Shown here piece after piece: positions 1-9,876 of a stretch of DNA of 64,000 bases. The DNA comes from Henningerozyma blattae CBS 6284. Its lineage: Eukaryota; Ascomycota; Saccharomycetes; Saccharomycetales; Saccharomycetaceae. Within the stretch, counting starts at the first letter, position 1. Every line of letters begins with the position of its first letter. The stretch spans positions 1,178,001-1,242,000 of the forward strand of contig NC_020185.1 of NCBI RefSeq assembly GCF_000315915.1. Direction: 5' to 3'. The notes below the pieces were generated by a model. It worked only from the letters and a program-made list of their open reading frames with translations. It did not search any database and had not been told where the DNA came from. Position numbers and translations under genes: made by a program.

Positions 1-501
1 TTCTGCTTTTTCTAATTCATCTTCTTTCAAATCCACTTTTTTGGCAGATGATCCAACTTTTTCTTTATCATTTGTGGTATCAGCTTTTTCTGATTCTTTT
101 TCTGATTCTTTTTCTTTTTCAGTTACAGTTTCTTTTTCCTTTTTATCAGAATCTTCATTTAATAATTTTGTAAAATATTTGTTCTCTAAATCTTCATTTT
201 CATCTTGAACCTTTCTTTTTTTTCTTTTTGGAATTGTTTTTTCAACTTGAGTTTCTTCAGTGTCTTGTTTATCATCAGATTCTGGCTTTTCTTCAGAAAC
301 GTTCTCTTCTTGAGAATCTTGCTGCTTCTTCTCTTCCTCTGATTCCTTCTTTTCTGTTAGTTCGTCAGATGCTTTAGTAATAGTTCTCTTTTTTGGAGAT
401 ACCTTTATTGGACCAGTAGAAGTAGCAAATAATTTATTGATATTTGATTCCAATTTATTGGAATCCACTGACCCAAATAAGTTGCCAATACCTGAAGTCA
501 T
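1..501 (-). CDS. NOP12: Nucleolar RNA-binding protein Nop12, N-terminal part (gene runs off the left edge)
   Basis: Only the first 167 codons are present; the reading frame is still open at base 1. Nop12 is a nucleolar RRM protein needed for 25S rRNA maturation and 60S subunit assembly. The visible part is the charged, low-complexity N-terminal region that precedes the RRMs in the family: it begins MTSGIGNLFGSVDSNK, is followed by Lys/Glu-rich segments with PKRKKRK (a likely nuclear localisation signal), and ends in AAKKVDLKEDELEKAE, which in S. cerevisiae Nop12 directly precedes the first RRM. The RRMs themselves lie outside the window. The neighbour RPS15 is also adjacent in S. cerevisiae (YOL041C-YOL040C), which supports the call. 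The spacer upstream has ribosome-biogenesis motifs. Confidence 0.93.
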   Translation of the reverse strand, partial: MTSGIGNLFGSVDSNKLESNINKLFATSTGPIKVSPKKRTITKASDELTEKKESEEEKKQQDSQEENVSEEKPESDDKQDTEETQVEKTIPKRKKRKVQDENEDLENKYFTKLLNEDSDKKEKETVTEKEKESEKESEKADTTNDKEKVGSSAKKVDLKEDELEKAE

Positions 502-909
502 TATTAAATATGTAAAAAAATATATATCGATCTTCGACAATGTAAAATTACATCTTCTTTTGAACAAATATTTTAGTTTGGCTTTTAATAGCATATATTT
601 TATGCATATACATACTTGTGTATAAAATTTCAACTCATCTCATCTCATCGGAAAATTGAAAAGTGAAAATTGGTACTGGAAAAAAAAGAAAGAAAATTTT
701 TTTCCCACGTCACGTGCTTAATAGCTAGATCTCTTTCCTTTTCTCTCTTTTCTATATATGATTCGATAACAGCGGCTAACAAATACAAAAGCATATAGTA
801 AATTAATGAGATAACATTTCTTTATCTTTTACATAAAGTTAAACTTGTATTTTTTTTAATATTAATATTAATAAATATATAAAACTATTTATACTTTTAT
901 TCAAATTGA
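502..909 (-). promoter_or_regulatory. NOP12 promoter with PAC-like, RRPE-like and CACGTG motifs
   Basis: Spacer between NOP12 and the 3' end of RPS15. Read on the minus strand it has a PAC-like CGATGAG (644-650), an RRPE-like A4T7 tract (693-703) and a palindromic CACGTG (711-716). PAC and RRPE are the standard element pair of yeast ribosome-biogenesis genes (bound by Dot6/Tod6 and Stb3), which agrees with the role of NOP12. CACGTG is the core bound by Cbf1/Pho4-type bHLH factors. The assignment is by motif match only. Confidence 0.6.
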
Positions 910-1335
910 TTATTTCAAAGGAATGAAACGAGAAGTGGTGGCACCAGCTCTACCGTGTCTAACTGGAGTGTAAGTGATAGAGAATTCACCCAAGTAGTGA
1001 CCGACCATTTCTGGTTTGATTTCAACTTGGTTGAAGACCTTACCGTTGTAAATACCAACAACAGAACCGATCATTTCTGGAACAACAATCATGTTTCTTA
1101 AATGAGTTCTGACAGCAGCTGGCTTTTCATTTTCTGGAGCAGCCAACTTAGCAGCTCTCAATTTCTTCATGAAACCGGCTGGCTTATGGGACAAACCACG
1201 AGCATATCTTCTTCTAACTCTAGCAGAGGCCAATTTGACGAATTCTTCAGTTGGCATGTCCAACAATTTTTCCAAATCAACACCTTTGTAGGAGTAGGTT
1301 CTGAAAGTTCTCTTCTTTTGAGTAGCAGTAGACAT
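910..1335 (-). CDS. RPS15: 40S ribosomal protein uS19 (Rps15)
   Basis: The protein has 141 residues against 142 in S. cerevisiae, and is alignable from end to end. Conserved blocks include GVDLEKLL near residue 18, [19 protein letters not shown] near residue 41, and the C-terminal [20 protein letters not shown] followed by TTSRFIPLK. uS19 sits in the head of the small subunit near the decoding centre and is required for nuclear export of 40S precursors. The start ATG at 1335 gives the expected length. The gene is transcribed away from RPP2A, and a Rap1 site lies in the shared 817-bp spacer, the usual control of yeast ribosomal protein genes. No intron is seen, as in S. cerevisiae. Confidence 0.99.
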   Translation of the reverse strand: MSTATQKKRTFRTYSYKGVDLEKLLDMPTEEFVKLASARVRRRYARGLSHKPAGFMKKLRAAKLAAPENEKPAAVRTHLRNMIVVPEMIGSVVGIYNGKVFNQVEIKPEMVGHYLGEFSITYTPVRHGRAGATTSRFIPLK

Positions 1336-1792
1336 CTTGATGGATCCTTGGGTTGTGGGTTTATCTGAACTGTTTACAAAACGAAATAGAACCTCGTTTT
1401 TTAACTACCTCTTGTTTTAACCAAATGTTACCACCAACATACACACAGAGATACACACACCAAGGCTAATGGTAATACCAATGCCAATGCCAATGCCAAC
1501 ACCCTCCATCATCCATCAATCCACATACGATAATACGACATACCTACTACTTACTATGTCCATAGTCCATAACGATTTTGCTTTGCCATTTTCCATATTG
1601 TCCTGCTGGAATTTCCTCCTCCTGAGACAAGGAGCGGACAATTCAGGACGAGTGAAATTTCCACCACAAAAACAACTTGCGTCGTTTTCTAGAAGGACTC
1701 TGCCTGGAAAAGCCGATTCTAGGCAGAACCGCGTTTTCGTGCTAGAAGGAACTGCTTTCCGAGGCCAGAGAGAAAAAAAGTTCCAGGACTGT

Positions 1793-1803
1793 ACATCCGT
1801 ACA
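1793..1803 (+). promoter_or_regulatory. Rap1-type binding site between RPS15 and RPP2A
   Basis: ACATCCGTACA matches the canonical Rap1 site of ribosomal protein promoters. It is 350 bp before RPP2A and about 460 bp before RPS15 and is followed by T-rich DNA, as in typical UASrpg layouts. The rest of the 1336-2152 spacer holds a (CCAATG)n-like stretch near 1468-1500 and no gene that I can support. One site could serve both divergent genes; that is inference. Confidence 0.75.
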
Positions 1804-2152
1804 CCAAATCTTTCTCCAGGTGAGTTTCCGCGTCTTTTTCTCTGAGGTGCACAGGTCTTTTAGTCAGCTGCTATATTTTTTGTAATTTTTCATTGACATT
1901 TTTTTTTCTCATAGAATGTAATTTAATTCAATTTTTCCAATAACAAATGTATTCTGAAATTTCATACACGCAAGTATCTCCCACAAAGCCTCCTCCTGCA
2001 AAGAAACACCCTCCTTATTCGAGACCACACCACCCTGTTTTCCCTCTGGGCCTCACATTATACAACGTATCAACAACCCTATATATGAAAACATGCTGAA
2101 AAAATAACCGCCCTCATATGCAGTATAGTACAACCATACAAAAAGCACAGAA

Positions 2153-2473
2153 ATGAAGTACTTGGCCGCTTACCTATTATTGAACGCCTCCGGTGCCACT
2201 CCATCCGCCGACAAAGTCCAAGCTGTTTTGGAATCTGTTGGTATCGAAGTTGAAGCCGACAAGGTCTCTTCTTTGATGACTGCTTTGGAAGGTAAGTCTG
2301 TCGAAGAATTGGTTGCCGAAGGTACTGAAAAGATGGCTTCTGTTCCAGCTGCTGGTCCAGCCGCCTCTGGTTCTGCTGGTGCCGCTGCTGGTGCTGCTGA
2401 TGCCGCTGAAGAAGCTGCTGCTGAAGAAGCTGAAGAATCCGACGACGACATGGGTTTCGGTTTATTCGATTAA
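2153..2473 (+). CDS. RPP2A: 60S acidic ribosomal protein P2 (alpha type)
   Basis: The 106-residue protein opens with [20 protein letters not shown], the P2 dimerisation domain. It has an Ala/Gly-rich flexible hinge from about residue 65 and ends with the invariant acidic tail [13 protein letters not shown] that binds elongation factors. P2 pairs with P1 on uL10 to form the lateral stalk of the 60S subunit. The choice of the alpha over the beta paralogue rests on the neighbours (YOL040C-YOL039W in S. cerevisiae) and on the absence of the extra residues near position 12 that mark P2-beta. The start codon is unambiguous. Codon use is strongly biased to the preferred yeast set, as expected for a highly expressed gene. 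Confidence 0.97.
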   Translation: MKYLAAYLLLNASGATPSADKVQAVLESVGIEVEADKVSSLMTALEGKSVEELVAEGTEKMASVPAAGPAASGSAGAAAGAADAAEEAAAEEAEESDDDMGFGLFD

Positions 2474-2983
2474 GAGCCATGAATCTGTATAAAACATTAT
2501 ATACTCACTTTTCTCTACGTATTGTGCCATTGTCACTGTATAGTCATTTATAACGCTTTAATCATTCCAATAATAATAAACCGTATATAACTGTTTCTCT
2601 GTTTATCTGTCATGTGCTGGGATCTTGAACAAGATTTGTATGCCTCAGAAAGTGTAAAATCATGCCTAGAAAGTACAAAAGTTACTAATTAAATTTTTTC
2701 CAGGTTTTCTGCATTGTTTGACGTTAATCGTGTTTTCCTGTTGGGGAAATACACACGGAACCTTGAACTTCTCACGGAAGCCAATCTGGTTTGGAAAAGA
2801 CGCATTATGACTTTAGCAAATTAAACGGCTTGATTAATTCTCTAGTATAAAATATGAACCTAATCTGCTACAGATCATTTGTAAGTTTGTCATTTGTATA
2901 TTTCATTTGACTCATAAAGAGATAGAAGTATAAATATCATTTTTTTTTAATATATATATATACATTGCATATTCCTCAAGATT
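2474..2983. other. RPP2A-SIL1 spacer
   Basis: 510 bp of AT-rich DNA with T-rich tracts and a (TA)n run just before SIL1 (about 2949-2961). It must contain the 3' end of RPP2A and the promoter of SIL1. I see no further gene and no unfolded-protein-response element I would defend. Confidence 0.5.
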
Positions 2984-4948
2984 ATGAAGAACATACTCTG
3001 CATTTTACCCTTATTGGCACTCGTTTGCAATGCTGATAAGATTGAAGTAAAACCACAACCCACTGAAGAAGACCCTCAAACGTCTCTTTATATTGGTGAT
3101 TCATTGATTTGTAACAGTGTGGGCTGTTATCCAAAAGTGTTTGAGCCTTCTGACGATTGGAAAGTGGTCAAACCGGCTCAACAGCTACCTGCAGGTTTAG
3201 ATATTAGAATTAATTTGGATACTGGCTTAAAAGAGGCAAAGCTGGGTGATAAGAAGACTAGGACTACTGTTGAGACCACCTCGGTTGAAAATGCTATTGA
3301 AACTTTAATTGAAAGTTCAATTGAAAATTCAATTGAATCTACAATTACAACTGAAACGTTACAGTCAGTTTCCACTGAGAATATTGAAACTAATACACTC
3401 GATACTGTGACTGCTACGTTAATTTCAGTTGACAAAGGAAATATTGATGAGTCATCAGAAACTTTGGAATCAACGAGTTCAGAATCTACTGCGTCCATTA
3501 CTACTAAAGAATCTACACCTGCATCTGCATCTGCATTAGAAACTACAAGCTTAGAAACTACAAGCTTAGAAACTACAAGCTTAGAAACTACAAGCTTGGA
3601 AACTACAAGCTTAGAAACTACAAGCTTAGAAACTGCAAGCTTGGAATCTACTACATCAACAACTATTGCAGGATTTGTTGCATCTGAATCCACATTGGAT
3701 TCAACGGTTTCTACATCCGTCACATCGACTCTAGAATCGACAATCGCCGAAACAATTGCATCTATATCCACTTTAGAGTCTGCCAGTTCACCTTCTGTAG
3801 AAACTGCTAACTCAGTTGCTCCTGATTCTGCTAGTTCAACTGCTTTAGAAGAAACTACTAGTTTAACTTCTGTAGAATCTGCTAGTTCTGTTACTTTAGG
3901 AGATTCCAGCTCATCTGTCTTAGAAACTGCCAGCTCTGTTACTTTAGAATCTACTATTTCCTCTACTGTAGAAACTGCCAGCTTTTCCTCATCAGAACCC
4001 CCCGTTTCATCAACTGATTCATCTCTTTCCATAACAGATGCTTCTACTGAATACGAATTCTCTCAACAATTCAATCAAATTAGACAATTATTAAAACAAA
4101 ACTCCATAGATGATTACAATAAAGCTGAAACTCTTCTTGATGATTTAATTGAATATTCTCATGATTATAAATATGGATTTTCAATAATTACTCATGAATT
4201 TGTTTTATTAAAAGATACAATGTTAAATCCATCTTACCCAGTCTCATTAAGAGAAGTCACTTCTCGTATAATCATTGGTTGTTTAAGAAATAATCCACCT
4301 GTCATTGAATATATTATTACTAATTATCCAACTTTTAAAGATGAAATTTTCCAATGGTTTCAAGGTTTGAAAATTCAAAATAAGGTCAAAATTATTTCAT
4401 CTCAAGATATTTTAATTAAAAGATATATGTCAATTCTAGATGAATTATTACCAATTGACTATGATTTCTCTGATAAGGATCTACAATCCTTTAGTTTCAC
4501 TTACGATTTATTAGATAATAAAAATACTAAATTGAAAATGTTGGAACTTGTCTCCAATTTATTTTCAAATGAAGTAGAATTAAGAAACCATGCTGATATT
4601 ACAATTTCTCAAAAATGGTGCAATGAATATTCAACTTTTATTCAAGATTCAACAATTGATGAATTACATTTACGTAAATTTTTTAGAAGTTTATCAACCA
4701 TTAAAAAAGTTTATGGTTCACAATTAAATCTAAATTCATCATTTACTAAATGGCTTTCTAAACAGGCGGATACTAGAAATAAAAGATTAAATAATGGATT
4801 AAAGGAAAGAGATTTGGAACAAGATTCTTTCGACAAATTATTTGTAGAAAGTAGACACGTATTATTCGGCAACCCATTTGCTCAAAGAGTTAAACAACAA
4901 CAATTACAAGAGACTGAGCCACAAGACCGATTCGAAGACGAATTTTAA
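2984..4948 (+). CDS. SIL1: ER nucleotide exchange factor Sil1 with large Ser/Thr/Glu-rich insertion
   Basis: Sil1 promotes ADP release from the ER Hsp70 Kar2/BiP. Residues 1-17 form a signal peptide. The conserved N-terminal block with CNSVGCYPKVFEPSDDW and AGLDIRINLDTGLKEAKL follows (about 42-90). The helical armadillo-type region begins near residue 355 (EFSQQFNQIRQLL) and includes DYKYGFSIITHEFVLLKD and LRNNPPVIEY; the end contains NNGLKERDLEQDSFDKLF. Between residues about 93 and 353 lies a Ser/Thr/Glu-rich low-complexity stretch, including seven LETTS repeats, making the protein 654 residues against 421 in S. cerevisiae. The insertion keeps the frame and has no stop. The tail is EDEF rather than a normal HDEL-type signal (RDEL in S. 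cerevisiae). Neighbours fit YOL031W. The orthology is firm; the role of the insertion is unknown. Confidence 0.95.
   Translation: MKNILCILPLLALVCNADKIEVKPQPTEEDPQTSLYIGDSLICNSVGCYPKVFEPSDDWKVVKPAQQLPAGLDIRINLDTGLKEAKLGDKKTRTTVETTSVENAIETLIESSIENSIESTITTETLQSVSTENIETNTLDTVTATLISVDKGNIDESSETLESTSSESTASITTKESTPASASALETTSLETTSLETTSLETTSLETTSLETTSLETASLESTTSTTIAGFVASESTLDSTVSTSVTSTLESTIAETIASISTLESASSPSVETANSVAPDSASSTALEETTSLTSVESASSVTLGDSSSSVLETASSVTLESTISSTVETASFSSSEPPVSSTDSSLSITDASTEYEFSQQFNQIRQLLKQNSIDDYNKAETLLDDLIEYSHDYKYGFSIITHEFVLLKDTMLNPSYPVSLREVTSRIIIGCLRNNPPVIEYIITNYPTFKDEIFQWFQGLKIQNKVKIISSQDILIKRYMSILDELLPIDYDFSDKDLQSFSFTYDLLDNKNTKLKMLELVSNLFSNEVELRNHADITISQKWCNEYSTFIQDSTIDELHLRKFFRSLSTIKKVYGSQLNLNSSFTKWLSKQADTRNKRLNNGLKERDLEQDSFDKLFVESRHVLFGNPFAQRVKQQQLQETEPQDRFEDEF
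3535..3639 (+). repeat. 15-bp tandem repeat inside SIL1 (seven copies)
   Basis: Seven head-to-tail copies of TTAGAAACTACAAGC with a few single-base changes. Each unit encodes Leu-Glu-Thr-Thr-Ser, and junctions recreate AAGCTT. The unit is a multiple of three, so copy-number change keeps the frame. It lies at about residues 185-219 of the Ser/Thr-rich insertion. Confidence 0.95.
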
Positions 4949-5633
4949 CTGGTTTACATTCGGTAAACACAGTTTTGTTCAATATATATTTCTTGCTCCT
5001 TTTCTTCTTTTCCTCTTCCTCCTTTATTTTCTAATATTTCCTTTCTCCCCCTCATCTAATTTATTTATTTGTTTTTTTTCTTCCAAAGATCTACTTTTAA
5101 CGAGAATGATCATGCATCTCCTCATCTTCCCCTTCCAATCCCGGTTCAGGCATACAAACGCCTTGTTCCTTTGTACTTCCCGTAGGCAAATTTAATATTC
5201 ATGTTTGTTTTTTTTTGTTCGACATTTTTCTTTAAATATCATCTCTTCGACTCTTAATATATTCAGATATGGGTATAATATCTTACTATACAACCTTAGA
5301 CATTCTCCAATATAGCAATATATAAAGTTTTATGCTACTTTTTCCATTTACGTAAATAGCTGTATATTAAATCCTTTAATACGTAGTTAAATCTCTACAT
5401 CTCGTTAAATATTTTTATTTAGTCATTCTTTTATTTTAATGGAAAAACTGAAAAAAAAAGACTTAGAAAAAGGTGTAATATAGGCATATATAAAAATACC
5501 GAAATTTGCAACTCCGATGAGAAAGAAATTAGTTTATTTAATTTAACTACCATTGTTATAAGGAGAAACGAGAATTTTAGCATTCTTTTCTAAATTAAGG
5601 AATTATTCACACTCATAGATATTATATCTCATA
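4949..5633. other. SIL1-acetyltransferase spacer
   Basis: 685 bp, pyrimidine-rich just after SIL1 (about 4985-5070) and AT-rich further on. No gene or RNA signature seen. It should contain the SIL1 3' end and the promoter of the next gene on the same strand. Confidence 0.5.
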
Positions 5634-6302
5634 ATGTCGTCTCAACAATCTCCTCTACAAGAAACTTCAGACGTAGTTAGGGCATCTCGTACTCTAGAAC
5701 GTGCTTTTGCCCCATCAAAATCATCGGATTACCTTTTTAAGAAGTTTTTCAATGTTCCCATCACAGAAAAATGTTCGAGGGAAAGAATTGATGCCATGAT
5801 CCATTATTATACTGCCATGAACCATGACCTAGGAGCTCATATTACTGAAGTTAACAATTTCGATGGTGCTGCTATTTGGACTGCTCCAGGCCAACATTTA
5901 CCTGCCAAGCCAACCAATGATCCACAATTTAACGATCAATTCTTCACTCAGACTGCTATATGTAAGAAAAATGTTCTACCAGAAGGTATGGACTATTATT
6001 ACTTATTCATGATCGGAAAGGATCTAAGTCATCCAGAGATTAGAGGCTCTGCAAGAGCTATCTTAACCGATCTAACAAGACGTGCTGATGAAGACAATTG
6101 TGCTGTTATCTTGGAATGTATCTCTGATCATGCCAAAGGTGTGTATGAACATTTCGGATTCAAGAGTTATTTGACATATTATTTCGGCGTCAACGAAGTA
6201 AACCAAGATGGGTTACCAGATCCTAAAGGTACTGGTTTCAAAGCAGACTTGATGTTCTACCATAAGGATGGTAGTAAAGTCTTGAAAGGTGAAACTTTTT
6301 AA
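5634..6302 (+). CDS. GNAT-family N-acetyltransferase, uncharacterised fungal type
   Basis: 222 residues. The C-terminal half looks like a GNAT fold: a beta strand with YYYLFMIGKDL, an acetyl-CoA loop with HPEIRGSARAILTDLTRRA (about residues 135-153), and the motif-B-like ILECISDHAKGVYEHFGFK (about 160-178), where the helix and YxxFGF pattern are typical of small-molecule acetyltransferases. An N-terminal segment with SRTLERAFAPS resembles fungal GNATs of the type S. cerevisiae YIR042C, but I cannot confirm orthology. No signal peptide or membrane segment is seen, so the protein is probably cytosolic. The substrate is unknown. The gene is not part of the chromosome XV order, so it is either a rearranged or a lineage-retained gene between SIL1 and RTS1. 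Confidence 0.8.
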   Translation: MSSQQSPLQETSDVVRASRTLERAFAPSKSSDYLFKKFFNVPITEKCSRERIDAMIHYYTAMNHDLGAHITEVNNFDGAAIWTAPGQHLPAKPTNDPQFNDQFFTQTAICKKNVLPEGMDYYYLFMIGKDLSHPEIRGSARAILTDLTRRADEDNCAVILECISDHAKGVYEHFGFKSYLTYYFGVNEVNQDGLPDPKGTGFKADLMFYHKDGSKVLKGETF

Positions 6303-7080
6303 AAGTTTCACAATATATCGTATTCTTTTACGCCATCTCATTTATTACTCATAGCCTACCCTCTTTACCTGCTTTGCTGCCGTAATTATATATATGTAGA
6401 CAGATAAACAAACATATGTATGTGGAAATAACAAAATTTCATCAAGTATTTATACGTGTTTTCAACGTCTACGTATGAGATTGTGACGCACCCTTAAATG
6501 CATCGAAATAGGTATAATTTTTTGCCAAAATTTCACGCAACACTCGAGCAAAAAACGAGAAATAGCCAAGTTGATCACTATTACTATCATCACAGCTCCA
6601 TACCAAACAACAACCACACTTGAGACACTGAAATATCTGTTTATGTTTCACTTTCCTGTACGATTTATGTGGCATCACGTGCTTCCGGGTAACGGCCGAC
6701 GAAGGGGTGGAACGCTCAGACAAGAGAAATAGGGCCAGAATAGTGAATAAATAAAGCCAATACAAAGAGAGGGTACAAAGACACGAAGGTGAAACTTAGA
6801 AATAAGGCTCCAAATTCAAGAGTGTTTGGGCCAAATTTAGATTTGAAAAAAAGGATACAGTGACTCTGAAGAGACTGAAACTACTGTCACTGCGAAAAGA
6901 GGTATAATTTGACTCGAATCTGCCAGCAATCACAAATACAAAAAAAAAAAAGAGACCAGATCGAAGGTGGAATTAAACGCATACTTTAAATAAAACTAAC
7001 GTGTAAAAGGTCTAATAAATCACCCACAGACATAATCAACGAGATATCCTGCATAAATAAACAACTAAAGATTGCCCAGT
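6303..7080 (+). promoter_or_regulatory. RTS1 promoter with Cbf1-type and Reb1-type sites
   Basis: 778-bp spacer. ATCACGTG at 6674-6681 fits the Cbf1 octamer RTCACRTG, and CGGGTAA at 6686-6692 fits Reb1, only 4 bp apart and about 390 bp before the RTS1 start. Such sites commonly mark the nucleosome-depleted region of yeast promoters. An open frame on the minus strand here (6469-6765) has no ATG near its 5' end and is not counted as a gene. Confidence 0.55.
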
Positions 7081-7411
7081 ATGATGCGTGGATTTAAACA
7101 AAAATTAATAAAGAAAACCACGGGATCATCTTCTTCTAATGGGAAGAAAAAAGATAAGGAGAAGGAAAAAGAGAAAGAAGCCTCATCTCATGGGTCTTCA
7201 AAACGATCTACATCAGCTTCCTCCACGTCGTCAACAAGTTCGTCTTCTAGTACAACTTCAGCAACGGGGACTAAAACCACTGTGGAAAGAACTACTTCTA
7301 AAAATAGCACAACAAAAACTCATCATAAAGCTTCATCTCAATCTCAATCGGCTACAAGAAGAACAAAGCAATCTGCTCCTCTGAATCTAACGAGTAAACC
7401 ATTAGATTATC

Positions 7412-7444
<33 letters not shown>

Positions 7445-9333
7445 CCAAACTACAAGATCAAGTGGGTAAAAAAGATGATCGTAAACATTTAACAGTAAAG
7501 ACTAATGATCAAGTGAGACCTCATCCAAGCTTAATGGGGGCTGCTGCTCAAGTTAGTGCACCAACATCTCCTCAGAATAGCTCACCAAGGGAAAGTAATA
7601 TATATAACAATAGGAATATAACACCTGGGATGAATGGTAGTAGTGATCCACTTCAATCTCCAACAAATAATGGGAACACAACTTCTACCTCTACGTTAGG
7701 TATTGATATTCCAAGATCTTCACATTCTTTTGAAAAATTGCCCACTCCAACAAAATTAAACCCAGACTCAGATTTCGATATAAGGAAAACCCCACAGCGT
7801 CATTCTTCGTCAAGGTTTGAACCTTCTAAATATACACAATTAACTAAATTACCTAATTTTGATGAAGTTCCTGTAGAAGATAGATTTAATTTGTTTCTTT
7901 CCAAGGTAGATCAAAGTAATACTATGTTTGATTTTAATGATCCAAGTTTCGATATTCAAGGTAAAGAAATAAAAAGAATAACTTTACAAGAATTGATTGA
8001 ATTCATAGTAACAAATAGATTTACTTTCAGTCAAGAAATGTACGAGCATGTGATTTTTATGTTTAAAATTAATTTGTTTAGACCAATTCCTCCTCCTGTA
8101 AATCCGATTGGAGAATTATTTGATCCAGATGAGGATGAGCCGGTTAATGAATTAGCATGGCCACATATGCAATTGGTTTATGAATTCTTTTTAAGGTTTA
8201 TCGAAAGTCCGGATTTTAACCATCAAGTAGCAAAACAATATATCGATCAAGATTTTGTCTTACGGCTATTAGAATTATTCGATAGTGAAGATATACGTGA
8301 AAGAGATTGCTTAAAGACAACTTTGCATAGGATCTATGGGAAATTCTTAAGCTTAAGAAGTTTTATACGTCGTTCAATTAATAATATATTCTTACAATTC
8401 ATTTACGAAACAGAAAGATTTAATGGTGTTGCAGAACTATTAGAAATATTGGGATCCATTATTAACGGGTTTGCGTTACCATTAAAGGAAGAGCATAAGA
8501 TTTTCTTAGTTCGTGTTCTAATACCTTTACATAAAGTACCATGTCTATCATTATATCATCCTCAACTTGCATATTGTATCGTTCAATTTTTAGAAAAAGA
8601 GCCCTTATTAACAGAAGAAGTAATAATGGGATTGTTACGTTATTGGCCAAAAGTAAATTCCACAAAGGAAATTATGTTTTTAAATGAAATCGAAGATATA
8701 TTTGAAGTTATTGAACCTTTAGAATTCATTAAAGTAGAGGTCCCATTATTCGTTCAATTATCTAAGTGTATTGCTTCATCACATTTCCAAGTTGCGGAAA
8801 AAGTTTTAAGTTATTGGAATAATGAATATTTTTTAAATCTATGTATTGAAAATGCAGAGGTGATTTTACCAATTGTCTTCCCACCTTTATATGAATTAAC
8901 ATCTCAGTTAGAATTAGATAATGATACCGATCCAAATATGACAGACCCATATTTATTAGTGGAACAAGCAATTACATCAGGCTCATGGAATAGAGCCATT
9001 CATGCTATGGCTTTTAAAGCTTTAAAAATATTTCTAGAAACAAATCCAGCATTATATGAAAATTGTAATTCGTTATATTTATCAAGTATAAAGGAAACAG
9101 AACAACGTAAAAAACAGCGTGAAGATAATTGGAATCAATTGGAAAAATATGTTCAAGGATTAAAGATCGAATTAAACTCAAAAAATGCTTCTACACAAAC
9201 ACAAATGAATAACAATCCTTTGGAAAAATTACCTGAGGATGAAGTTAATCAAGCTAATAGATATAATATTAATGATAGAATCAATCTTACAAATGACCAA
9301 GATATAGATATGAAGGAAAACGATGAAGTATGA
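7081..9333 (+). CDS. RTS1: PP2A B56 (B') regulatory subunit Rts1
   Basis: Rts1 directs protein phosphatase 2A to targets in cell-size control, septin organisation, stress response and centromere protection. The B56 core spans about residues 255-690 and is very close to the S. cerevisiae protein (for example [55 protein letters not shown] HEAT-like repeats). The N-terminal 220 residues are a Ser/Thr/Lys-rich tail beginning [19 protein letters not shown], with a polyglutamine run of about 11 at residues 112-122. The start was set at the ATG at 7081 because it reproduces the MMRGFKQ start of S. cerevisiae; the codons just upstream contain no in-frame ATG. Length is 750 residues against 757. It sits beside ERP4, as YOR014W and YOR016C do. 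Confidence 0.97.
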
Positions 9334-9876
9334 TAATGTACATAATAATACTCATTGTTATCTAATATTTTTAATATTGGAATTATGAACTTTGGAAAAG
9401 AAAAATGACAAGGAATTTTAGATTATAAATCCATATTTATTATTTATTTAATTTTATTTTTTTTTTTCTAATTTTGTTAATTATTCCAAATTTTGTAAGT
9501 ATGTAATAGCAAGTAATAATAGTATCATTGAATTTTTTTTTTTAGTGGAAATAGAAACAAAAAATAACATTAAAATAAACTTTCACATTTGTGTACCATA
9601 CTCTGCCTATTATTTTCGACGTTATTAATATATCATCAATCCACATGAGCATTTCATCTTCGCATATTTTACAATTCAAGACCCACATCCTACATCTATC
9701 TTTGAAAAGTTAATATATTACATGAGCATCTAAATACTGTTATATAAAGCAAATTAGCCTTAGAGATATATATCTCAATATTATATATATATAGCCGTTT
9801 ATAGTTATTTGCCCTCTAATCTGATGTTTCATTATCCAGTTAATCCATCAAATAAAAAACGTTCATGATGGAATGC
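9334..9876. other. Convergent spacer RTS1-ERP4
   Basis: 543 bp between convergently transcribed genes, rich in A and T tracts (T9 near 9455-9465 and 9534-9542), suited to two 3' ends. Nothing else recognised. Confidence 0.5.

Noticed and set aside
1469..1885. 138-codon plus-strand open frame with ATG between RPS15 and RPP2A
   Set aside because: It covers the Rap1 site and shared promoter, has a simple-repeat start (Met-Pro)n, and resembles no protein.
3178..4032. 284-codon minus-strand frame opposite SIL1
   Set aside because: It is the complement of the Ser/Thr-rich repeat region and has no independent features.
6469..6765. 98-codon minus-strand frame in the RTS1 promoter with CxxCGCC
   Set aside because: No upstream ATG, and it spans the Cbf1/Reb1 sites.
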